Translations under genes and position numbers: made by a program | Source: Klebsiella huaxiensis | Lineage (GTDB): Bacteria; Pseudomonadota; Gammaproteobacteria; Enterobacterales; Enterobacteriaceae | Reading direction: 5' to 3' | Length of the DNA: 64,000 nt | NCBI RefSeq assembly: GCF_003261575.2 | Contig: NZ_CP036175.1 | Coordinates: forward strand, 3,472,001-3,536,000 | Part shown: positions 8,425 to 14,725 of the stretch, piece after piece | How the letters are laid out: each line of letters opens with the position of its first letter | How positions within the stretch are numbered: position 1 is the first letter of the stretch | The notes under the pieces: generated by a model | What the model saw: the letters and a program-made list of their open reading frames with translations, nothing else | What the model was told of the DNA's origin: nothing | The model's database searches: none

Positions 8425-8447
8425 AAAGCCGAGGAATCCCCGGCTTT
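8425..8447 (-). terminator. Terminator of the candidate toxin gene
   Basis: On the minus strand a stem (AAAGCCGGGG with CCTCGGCTTT, one mismatch) is followed by a T run. It lies 18 bases past the stop of the 36-codon frame and before umuD, so the toxin unit ends here. Confidence 0.75.
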
Positions 8448-8464
8448 AAACACATATACGCTCG

Positions 8465-8575
8465 CTAAAGTATCGGCGGCATCATATGGAATAGTGTTTG
8501 AATCATCTGGATGAGGGTAGATACAGCCTCAATCAGGGTCGTCGCACACTGCATAAAATGAAGTAAATTCATCAT
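8465..8575 (-). CDS. Small hydrophobic peptide, candidate type I toxin
   Basis: A 36-codon frame starts at tandem ATGs (8575 and 8572), 9 bases after an AAGAGG ribosome site. The peptide reads MMNLLHFMQCATTLIEAV, then STLIQMIQTLFHMMPPIL. It is almost entirely Leu, Ile, Met, Val, Phe, Ala and Thr with spaced Gln and one Glu, and should form a single amphipathic membrane helix. Length and composition fit small inner-membrane toxins such as TisB (29 residues), DinQ and ZorO, though I see no sequence identity to any of them. A strong promoter lies about 210 nt upstream, a terminator follows directly, and the leader holds a 23-nt stretch complementary to the divergent short RNA. The function is inferred from this layout. 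Confidence 0.65.
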   Translation of the reverse strand: MMNLLHFMQCATTLIEAVSTLIQMIQTLFHMMPPIL

Positions 8576-8665
8576 ATCCACATACCTCTTTGATAGAGTT
8601 GAAACAAGAGTGTGTGGAGAGGAAAACCCGTCGCCGTCTTGTACTTCTGCCTCTGACGACGGTTA

Positions 8666-8688
8666 TCTGACAAAGATAGTTTCTCTCC
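8666..8688 (-). repeat. Predicted antitoxin-binding site in the toxin mRNA leader
   Basis: The 23 bases here are identical to 8896-8918 (both begin TCTGACAAAG and end TTTCTCTCC on the plus strand). The two units are transcribed in opposite directions, so the toxin mRNA carries the reverse complement of the short RNA's 5' end. The site lies about 75-100 nt upstream of the toxin ribosome site, like the upstream binding region of IstR-1 in tisB mRNA. Confidence 0.7.
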
Positions 8689-8791
8689 GGTTAGACACAG
8701 CGAACAGCACCACCTGTTTTCACTGCGAGGGCTTTTTCAAAGCAACATTCAAAAAAATTTTTCGAAATTAACAGCAAATAACTTAATGATA

Positions 8792-8819
8792 ATTAGAACG
8801 TTAATTATTTGGATGTCAA
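8792..8819 (-). promoter_or_regulatory. Promoter of the candidate toxin gene
   Basis: On the minus strand a perfect -35 TTGACA (8819-8814), a 16-bp spacer and a -10 TCTAAT (8797-8792) are present. The predicted transcript start is near 8785, giving a leader of about 210 nt. The motif ACGTTA occurs three times nearby (8798, 8828, 8852 on the plus strand) and could be an operator. Confidence 0.65.
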
Positions 8820-8859
8820 CGCTAACTACGTTAATTCAATTCAAAATTGCAACGTTAGA

Positions 8860-8888
8860 TTGCAAAGAAGCAATTAGGGCTTTATCAT
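8860..8888 (+). promoter_or_regulatory. Promoter of the candidate antitoxin RNA
   Basis: -35 TTGCAA (8860-8865), a 17-bp spacer and -10 TATCAT (8883-8888). Transcription would start near 8894-8896, exactly where the 23-nt repeat begins. Confidence 0.6.
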
Positions 8889-8894
8889 TTTTGA

Positions 8895-8981
8895 GTCTGA
8901 CAAAGATAGTTTCTCTCCTGGCCTCATGACCACCAATCTGAAGCCAGAACCGAAGAGCCCAGCCCACCAGCTGGGCTTTTT
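8895..8981 (+). ncRNA. Candidate antisense RNA antitoxin
   Basis: This is a predicted RNA of about 87 nt with its own promoter, no convincing reading frame and a terminator at its 3' end. Its first 23 nt (8896-8918) can pair perfectly with the leader of the divergent toxin mRNA. This architecture is shared by istR-1/tisB, agrB/dinQ and orzO/zorO. The RNA is not homologous to any of these as far as I can recall. The boundaries are predictions. Confidence 0.6.
8956..8981 (+). terminator. Terminator of the candidate antitoxin RNA
   Basis: AGCCCAG (8956-8962) pairs with CTGGGCT (8971-8977), and a T run follows directly. This is a standard intrinsic terminator. Confidence 0.8.
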
Positions 8982-9322
8982 CATATGCTCTGCACTTACA
9001 GTCTCTGACTAAGATTCATTCTAATTAGGATTCTTTTGAGTACAAGAGTTGATTTTGAGGTTATATACAGGTCGCGGAAAGGTAATAGTATCTAAGTCCA
9101 AGCCGTGTAAGGCCTGGAGTAGATGTCAATAAATCAGAAAAAAAATGAAAATTTGATCGTGTGCTGATTTCTTCATTGGAAGAAAAAATCTCGCGGTGCC
9201 TTTAGGCACCAGCTTGTGTAATAAAAGCAGCTGACCCGATGCTGTTTACTTTTTTGTATGCAACATATAGTTAACATCGACATCAAGGACCAGCATGACT
9301 GTCATAAAGCCTATAAAAATTG
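8982..9322. other. Non-coding A+T-rich stretch before the excisionase
   Basis: No supported reading frame is present. A compact hairpin (GGTGCC-TTTA-GGCACC) lies at 9195-9210. Otherwise I see only A+T-rich DNA that may hold the xis/int promoter. Confidence 0.4.
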
Positions 9323-9632
9323 ATGGCTCACAGACTTGTTACCATTCAGGCTTATCTTAACCGGGCGAGTTACGGTTTCCACCTGCCTATTAGCGAGGCT
9401 ATCAGGGCCAAATGGTTTTAAATATCCAGTGAGCAAGGCAACGCTGAACAAAATAGCTAAAACCAAACAAACCTACCCGGCTGCAATCAAACAAGGTCGC
9501 CGCTGGGTGATTGATGAAGATGCTCGTTTTATTGGCATGGTGGGTGATGTTGATATTTCTACATCTCTGTCAGATAAAGCCCGCCAGTTAGTGGAGAAGG
9601 CCTTCTATGGCAGCTCGACCCAGAAAACATAA
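9323..9632 (+). pseudogene. Xis-like excisionase, apparently split by a frameshift
   Basis: A first frame from ATG 9323 reads MAHRLVTIQAYLNRASYG, then FHLPISEAIRAKWF, and stops at 9421. A second frame, open through this region, continues with FKYPVSKATLNKIAKTK and YPAAIKQGRRWVIDEDAR, the winged-helix signature of small phage excisionases, and ends at 9632, overlapping int by 26 bases. The two parts contain a similar motif (GFHLPISEA and GFKYPVSKA), as if the first half were partly duplicated. A GTG at 9429 could still start a 67-residue product. Xis directs Int toward excision; whether a working protein is made is uncertain. Confidence 0.55.
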
Positions 9633-10761
9633 CATTAATATTCCAAACTTATACTGCAAGTTAGATAAGAGAACATCCCGTATCTACTGGCAGTACAGGC
9701 ATCCCACATCAGGTGTTTTTGTAGGGTTTGGAACCGATGAAGATGCAGCGAAGGCTGCTGCAACTGAGATGAATCGCCTCATTTCGGAACAGGAAGCAAA
9801 GCAATCATACGCTCTTGTCGATATGGCCATTAAAGCTAACGCCATTAAAGCTAACGCCAAGAAAGCTCCGGGAATGAGAGTTAGCGACTGGATTAAAAAG
9901 TATAAGGAAATTCAACAGGAGAGGATGGAAAACAACGAGATCAAACTATCCACATTAAAAAATAGGCGTCTTTGCTCGAATGTTTTATCTAAAAGAACAC
10001 CGAATCTGCGAATAGCAGATGTGGATACCAGGATTATCGCTACCATCATTGATGAATATAAAAATGCAGGTAAGCAAAGAATGGGGCAACAGGTAAGGTC
10101 GGTTCTGGTTGATGTTTTTAAAGAGGCTCAACATGCAGGTGAGGTTCCTCCTGGTTATAACCCCGCTCTTGCTGCGAAGAATCCTGTAGTGAAGGTAAGG
10201 AGAAAACGATTGACCTTAGCAGAATGGAAAACCATTTTTAAACACGTTGAGGATATGCAGCCAGCTGCGCAGAACGCCATGCTTCTGGCTTTAATTACTG
10301 GCCAGCGATTGGGTGACATCGTTGATTTCAAGTTTTCCGATGTGTGGGATGGGTTCCTGCATATCACACAAAACAAGACGGGGTCCAAAATTGCCTTACC
10401 ACTTTCCCTTAGATGTGATGCCATCGGTATGACGCTTGAAGAAGTGATCGCAAAGTGCCGGGATCGATTCGTTAGCAAGTACCTTGTTCATCACTCAGTT
10501 CTGCATGCGACGGCGAAGCCAGGAAGCAAAATCCCTGTGAACTCCATATCGCGGTATTTCACCATTGCAAGGGATCAATCAGGGATTAAGTGGCCTGAGG
10601 GTCACACCCCGCCTTCGTTTCATGAACAACGTTCACTGGCATCTCGTCTCTACAAAGAGCAAGGCTTAAACGTTAAAACCTTGCTGGGTCATAAAACTGA
10701 CGCGATGAGCGAAGAGTATGCGGATGATCGAGGGCTGGAGTGGAAAAAGCTTCAGGTGTAG
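9607..10761 (+). CDS. Lambda-type tyrosine recombinase (integrase)
   Basis: The product is 384 residues, similar along its length to lambda Int. The N-terminal arm-binding part (PNLYCKLDKRTSRIYWQYR) is followed by a core-binding domain and a catalytic domain. All catalytic residues are present: R234 (GQRLGD), K257 (KTGSK), H339 and R342 (HEQRS), H362 (LLGHKT) and the nucleophile Y371 (EEYADD). It lies beside the right att site, as expected for the gene that inserted the island into yeaH. A 15-bp in-frame tandem duplication sits in the linker between the arm- and core-binding domains. The gene looks functional, in contrast to the disrupted xis. Confidence 0.93.
   Translation: MAARPRKHNINIPNLYCKLDKRTSRIYWQYRHPTSGVFVGFGTDEDAAKAAATEMNRLISEQEAKQSYALVDMAIKANAIKANAKKAPGMRVSDWIKKYKEIQQERMENNEIKLSTLKNRRLCSNVLSKRTPNLRIADVDTRIIATIIDEYKNAGKQRMGQQVRSVLVDVFKEAQHAGEVPPGYNPALAAKNPVVKVRRKRLTLAEWKTIFKHVEDMQPAAQNAMLLALITGQRLGDIVDFKFSDVWDGFLHITQNKTGSKIALPLSLRCDAIGMTLEEVIAKCRDRFVSKYLVHHSVLHATAKPGSKIPVNSISRYFTIARDQSGIKWPEGHTPPSFHEQRSLASRLYKEQGLNVKTLLGHKTDAMSEEYADDRGLEWKKLQV
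9826..9855 (+). repeat. 15-bp tandem repeat inside int
   Basis: GCCATTAAAGCTAAC occurs twice in a row, in frame, giving AIKANAIKAN at residues 74-83 of the integrase, in the flexible interdomain linker. Confidence 0.85.
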
Positions 10762-10814
10762 CTACGTGAAAAATGGTGAGGTATTACCCTGCTGGTCTTC
10801 TATTTTTCACGTAG
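10762..10814 (+). terminator. Inverted repeat after int, probable terminator
   Basis: CTACGTGAAAAAT (10762-10774) and ATTTTTCACGTAG (10802-10814) are perfect 13-bp inverted repeats separated by 27 bases. The first begins directly after the int stop. The stem base contains A/T runs on both sides. Confidence 0.6.
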
Positions 10815-10816
10815 CG

Positions 10817-10850
10817 TTTTGGGGAAAGATATTGGGGATATTTTGGGGAA
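10817..10850 (+). promoter_or_regulatory. Possible integrase arm-type sites, right arm
   Basis: TTTTGGGGAA occurs at 10817-10826 and 10841-10850, with a related ATTGGGGATA between them. The same decamer lies beyond attL at 3312-3321. In the excised circle these would flank the core on both sides, as P and P' arm sites do. Confidence 0.4.
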
Positions 10851-10892
10851 ACAAAAAACACCTTATATTTCAATGAAATATTTTTTAGCATT

Positions 10893-10912
10893 CTGCTCCA
10901 CAAGCAGACGTC
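10893..10912 (+). other. attR core
   Basis: Matches attL at 3180-3199 (13 bases identical, 16 of 17 over the longer block). The bases to its left come from the island and those to its right are the original chromosome. Confidence 0.85.
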
Positions 10913-10928
10913 AAAATCCGACGGTTAG
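10893..10928 (+). pseudogene. Displaced native 3' end of yeaH
   Basis: Read in the yeaH frame this encodes LLHKQTSKSDG and a stop, matching the current yeaH end (LFHKQTSKSDT). It is the tail left on the far side of the island when integration gave yeaH a new, nearly identical 3' end. Confidence 0.8.
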
Positions 10929-10936
10929 TCTATCCA

Positions 10937-10969
10937 AAACAGCCAGCGACGCGTTGTTGCTGGCTGTTT
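10937..10969. terminator. Native yeaH terminator, now shared with the GT9 gene
   Basis: AAACAGCCAGC and GCTGGCTGTTT form a perfect 11-bp stem around an 11-nt loop. It lies just past the old yeaH stop and 11 bases from the end of the convergent glycosyltransferase gene, so it can serve both strands. Confidence 0.75.
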
Positions 10970-10979
10970 CCACCCTCAC

Positions 10980-12146
10980 TTAGCCAACCTGTTCACACTC
11001 CGGCGTCAGTGGCAGCAAGTCAGAATCAATCTCAGCCATAATCAGGCTGGCGAGGTTCTGCTTCTGATGCACCTTACCGCACTGGACAATGATCTGCCGC
11101 GCGTTGTCATAACCCGGAGCCCAAAGCCGATTGTTCATGCGCACATCTTTATAGATGGCGATCAGCGGTTTTTTCCATGCCGCCGCCATATGCACAACGG
11201 AAGTATCCGGTGAGATAACTAAATCAGCTTGTGCAATCAGCGCCATAGTATGGTGCAGCGTTTTAAACGGATTCACCCTCACCTTTTCGGGCAAAGGAAT
11301 ACGGATCTCATTGCGATGATCGAGCAAGACAATGTTTATATCAGGATAATCTGAGCGTAATTTTTCAATGATTAACGCGAGTTGTTCCTGCGACAAACTG
11401 CGGTCCTGATGCCCGGCAAAAATATTAATCACCACCTTACGCCCATCCAAACCAGCCAGATACTCGCGAACTTGCTGATAGATATCCTGCGGAATATGCA
11501 GGTCATAGGACTCCAGATGCTTTTTATCCAGCTTCAGGTGATCGGCAATAAGTGCAAATGTCTTGCTGACGTGCCAGTTTTCGCAGTCAAAATCAAAGGA
11601 CTTGGTGTAGTGGTTAATCGACGCCCACTTATTAAACCCCAGCACTGACTTAGCTTTTATTTGTCGTAGCAGCAGCATTCTGTGTACTGGGATATCAAAC
11701 AGCGAGGGATCAATAATAATATCGTACTTATTATTCGCAAGCTCATTAATTACGGATTGAGGAACATTGTGTTTGAATTTACGCAGGTAATCCGCGGAAT
11801 CGACATTTTCAGCTTCATAGATGCGACGGATGTACGGGTTGTGCCGCATAACCTGACTGTTTGACTTTGTCAGCAGGAAATCAACGGTCATCCCCGACTC
11901 ATGGAGGCATTTAACCAGCGCCGAATCCACAATCACATCGCCTATCGCCCCTTCATTACGCATCATCAGGACCGTTTTAGCCGATGACAAGTCGACATCA
12001 TGGCGTTTGCGATTATCCCAAAATGCTTTGGCGATATGAACCCGCAAGACATTGCGTACTTTCTTTACAAAGTAATTACGGCGCCTGTTCAGCTCTCTTA
12101 TTTTTTTGAACTTTCTGGGGGATACCTGCACCGCTGTGTTTTCCAT
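10980..12146 (-). CDS. GT9 (heptosyltransferase-type) glycosyltransferase
   Basis: The product is 388 residues with two Rossmann-like halves. The N-terminal half opens with MRNEGAIGDVIVDSALVK, equivalent to the R-x-x-x-G-D loop of heptosyltransferases. The C-terminal half has the GT9 signature SPDTSVVHMAAAWKKPLIAIY. Such enzymes add heptose or related sugars to the lipopolysaccharide core at the inner face of the cytoplasmic membrane. It stands alone between yeaH and dgcJ, where E. coli has the diguanylate cyclase-type gene yeaI, so it is a clade-specific insertion. Three ATGs occur in a row at the start; the third (12146) is 8 bases from GAGG and is preferred. The acceptor sugar cannot be read from sequence. 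Confidence 0.8.
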   Translation of the reverse strand: MENTAVQVSPRKFKKIRELNRRRNYFVKKVRNVLRVHIAKAFWDNRKRHDVDLSSAKTVLMMRNEGAIGDVIVDSALVKCLHESGMTVDFLLTKSNSQVMRHNPYIRRIYEAENVDSADYLRKFKHNVPQSVINELANNKYDIIIDPSLFDIPVHRMLLLRQIKAKSVLGFNKWASINHYTKSFDFDCENWHVSKTFALIADHLKLDKKHLESYDLHIPQDIYQQVREYLAGLDGRKVVINIFAGHQDRSLSQEQLALIIEKLRSDYPDINIVLLDHRNEIRIPLPEKVRVNPFKTLHHTMALIAQADLVISPDTSVVHMAAAWKKPLIAIYKDVRMNNRLWAPGYDNARQIIVQCGKVHQKQNLASLIMAEIDSDLLPLTPECEQVG

Positions 12147-12152
12147 CATCAT

Positions 12153-12492
12153 AACCTCGTAACCACTATCAACAGTACTTCTCCTGATCTTGCTAAGGAC
12201 TAATAAAAATAAGAAAAGTTCGCTTGATAAAAAAAATTCTTATGTCTATGGCGCAGGAAGAATAGTAATACTTTTTGTCATTCCAGCATAACTGATTGAA
12301 GATAAAATGAGTAAATTGTGGAATTAGCATGGATTTCATCGAGTAACCCAATTTGCATAGCTGCCTTATACTTAAGCAACTACTAACCCCCATCATCGGT
12401 CAATATTTGCGCACCGGAGGTAAGCCGTTTGAATGACATACCCGGTCTGGGCATGGTAAAATCAGCGCAATGACTTTGGCGGAACTATCATC
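12153..12492. other. Divergent intergenic region
   Basis: About 340 A+T-rich bases between the divergent GT9 gene and dgcJ. It must hold both promoters, but I see no site good enough to name and no supported small reading frame. Confidence 0.4.
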
Positions 12493-13989
12493 ATGAAATT
12501 AAAGAATAAATTACTCCGCCATTTTATTTCTGCGGGCGTGGTTGTTCTGACCTCTTCATTTCTGGTGTATGAATTAGTCGCCAGCCATCGGGACATGTCG
12601 GAATATATGCGATATATCGTCGAAAAAGGCGAAGCCGCATTTTTGTACGATAAATATCAGAATCAGCTTATTATCTCCCAGTTCTCGCGCAAACTGGATA
12701 CGTCTCCCTCTGTGGAAATAGCAAAACAAGCTTGCGACGGCGTACAAACCAACGGAGAAGTCAGTGGACTAAATATTGCCGGACGCTCGTTTCCTCTGCT
12801 TCACGGTACGCTCAGTACCACTCAATCTTCATGTCAGCCGTGGGTTAATGACCTCCCTGCACTACAGGCATTTGACGCAGCGATTATCCAGAACAGGCCC
12901 ATCTCTGCGCTGAGAACGGGCGCTGCCAAATCAGACCAACGCTTTCGTTATTACATTGATTTAAAAAATAAATATGCATATTTTTATTCGCCGCTTGAGA
13001 TAAACAGTAGCCCGGTAGATAACTGGAATTTTCTTCATGACAGTAAACTAGGTATAACCCAAACCAGTTTTAACAATTTACTGCGTGGACGCACGCTGAT
13101 TTCCAGCATCTACGCTGACGCCTTGACCGGACAGAATATTTTATCTTTTTTAACGCCGGTCTATCATCAGGAGCGACTTAAAGGGGTCGTCATGGTTGAT
13201 GTTACCCGCAAAGATCTCGGGAAACTCCTCTATACCGCCGACCGTCCCTTAGTCTGGCGCTATCTGGACGTCACCTTAACGGACTCGGATTCAACAACCG
13301 AAATCATCGTTCATCGCAGCCAAACGCATATTTTCGGCTATGCACACTACAACAATCAGGTTGCAGAAAATATGCAGATCGCGCTGTCGCTGGACGTGAT
13401 GTATTTCCTGCTTAGCTCCTGGAAGCTGTTCCTGTTTTACCTGATATCTACCGGCGTACTACTGCATCTTGTACAGATGCACTTCCGTTTGTATACCGAT
13501 GTTTTCAAAGAAAACATCAGCGATTCATTAACCGGTCTTTTCAACCGTAAAATCCTCTCCCCGATCCTTGAGTCCCGCCTGCAAAAGCTAACGGAACAGG
13601 GCGTGAACATCGTGTTCATGGCGCTCGACTGCGACCGACTGAAATACATTAATGATACCTGGGGGCATAACGAAGGCGACCGGGCTATTGTTATGCTCGC
13701 ACAGGCCATATCGTCGTCCATACGTAAAAGCGATTACGGTATTCGCCTGGGCGGAGACGAGTTCTTCCTGATTCTGATCGATTACGCCAATGAAGATGCT
13801 CAGGATATTCCCGAGCGCATCCGCCAACACCTGACGACGGTTGATATCAATAAACGCGTTAATTTCTCTTGGGGAGCCTGCAGCATGGCGCCGGGAAATA
13901 ACCTGGTGGACGTGATGAACATCGCCGATGCCCGGCTGTACGAAAATAAAAAACAGAAAAAACATCCACTTCCGGCACGAGAAGGTTAA
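12493..13989 (+). CDS. dgcJ: DgcJ (YeaJ), membrane diguanylate cyclase
   Basis: The product is 498 residues, similar in length and sequence to E. coli DgcJ (about 496). A first membrane segment (about 12-28) and a second (about 304-325) enclose a periplasmic sensor domain. The cytoplasmic GGDEF domain begins at NISDSLTGLFNRK, and its active-site GGDEF is at residues 420-424, complete. The reaction is 2 GTP to cyclic di-GMP, which in E. coli affects motility and biofilm. No inhibitory RxxD motif stands out just before the active site. yeaK follows 33 bases after its stop. Confidence 0.9.
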   Translation: MKLKNKLLRHFISAGVVVLTSSFLVYELVASHRDMSEYMRYIVEKGEAAFLYDKYQNQLIISQFSRKLDTSPSVEIAKQACDGVQTNGEVSGLNIAGRSFPLLHGTLSTTQSSCQPWVNDLPALQAFDAAIIQNRPISALRTGAAKSDQRFRYYIDLKNKYAYFYSPLEINSSPVDNWNFLHDSKLGITQTSFNNLLRGRTLISSIYADALTGQNILSFLTPVYHQERLKGVVMVDVTRKDLGKLLYTADRPLVWRYLDVTLTDSDSTTEIIVHRSQTHIFGYAHYNNQVAENMQIALSLDVMYFLLSSWKLFLFYLISTGVLLHLVQMHFRLYTDVFKENISDSLTGLFNRKILSPILESRLQKLTEQGVNIVFMALDCDRLKYINDTWGHNEGDRAIVMLAQAISSSIRKSDYGIRLGGDEFFLILIDYANEDAQDIPERIRQHLTTVDINKRVNFSWGACSMAPGNNLVDVMNIADARLYENKKQKKHPLPAREG

Positions 13990-14022
13990 ACTGGATACTT
14001 TAACCCGCAAGGATAGACTGAC

Positions 14023-14523
14023 ATGAATGCGCCTGTAATACAGAGCACCCACCAGCAGTTGCTCGAGTTGCTTAACCGATCCGATGCTCGTTACCGGGTT
14101 GTTGAGCATGAAGCTGTCGGGAAATGTGAAGCGGTTTCTGAGATCCGCGGTACGGCCCTGGGTCAGGGTGCAAAAGCGCTGGTATGTAAAGTCAAAGGTC
14201 ATGGGGTGAATCAACACGTACTGGCGATTCTTGCCGCCGATCAACAGGCCGATTTAGCGCGCCTGGCCGAACATATCGGTGGCAGCAAAGCCTCACTGGC
14301 CAGCCCCGTAGAGGTCGATACCCTCACCGCCTGTGTGTTTGGCGCGATTCCACCTTTCAGTTTCCACCCATCGCTGCGTCTGGTCGCCGACCCGCTGCTA
14401 TTTGAGCGTTTCCCGGAAATCGCCTTCAACGCCGGGCAGCTCGACAAATCGATTATCCTCAACACCGCTGATTATTTACGTATCGCCCAACCCGAGCTGG
14501 TGGTCTTTCGCCGCGAGGTCTGA
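14023..14523 (+). CDS. yeaK: YeaK, YbaK/EbsC-type aminoacyl-tRNA deacylase
   Basis: The product is 166 residues and close to E. coli YeaK (167) through CEAVSEIRGTALGQGAKALV and FGAIPPFSFHP. It belongs to the trans-editing family that hydrolyses mischarged aminoacyl-tRNAs; E. coli YeaK acts on Ser-, Thr- and Ala-type mischarged tRNAs. Family hallmarks are the lysine in GAKALVCKV and the FGAIPP loop. Position directly after dgcJ matches E. coli. E. coli yoaI, which should follow, is replaced here by the transport and glycosidase pair. Confidence 0.92.
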   Translation: MNAPVIQSTHQQLLELLNRSDARYRVVEHEAVGKCEAVSEIRGTALGQGAKALVCKVKGHGVNQHVLAILAADQQADLARLAEHIGGSKASLASPVEVDTLTACVFGAIPPFSFHPSLRLVADPLLFERFPEIAFNAGQLDKSIILNTADYLRIAQPELVVFRREV

Positions 14524-14725
14524 CCCCTCCCTCGCTTCTATTGCAACGTTATCTGAGTTATTTACGATAGCGTTGCATTTTATTTTGCATTCTTTGTTAC
14601 CGGTATCACGAAAAGCACTTTACGTAATTCTGATACCAAATCCCGCAATTGTTAACTCTCCAGCTTCAACCACACTATAGCTCGTGATTACTGAAACCGT
14701 ACCTTAACGACACCAGGTGACATCA

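Larger units (their letters stand above)
3184..10909. mobile_element. Integrated prophage-like island in the 3' end of yeaH
   Basis: The element is about 7.7 kb and is bounded by direct repeats at the yeaH 3' end. A lambda-type integrase with an Xis-like reading frame sits next to the right end. The content is phage-like: a tail-type fragment, a gp53-like baseplate protein, a SWIM-motif protein, umuDC under a LexA box, and a candidate toxin-antitoxin pair. Replication, head, terminase and lysis genes are missing, so it is a remnant or a satellite-like element, not a full prophage. The DNA is noticeably richer in A+T than the flanking genes, most clearly at 5720-6600 and 8740-9330. Confidence 0.85.

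Noticed and set aside
8641..8760. LexA box for the candidate toxin promoter, as in tisB and dinQ
   Set aside because: No CTG-N10-CAG sequence is present near the promoter; the only LexA box belongs to umuDC.
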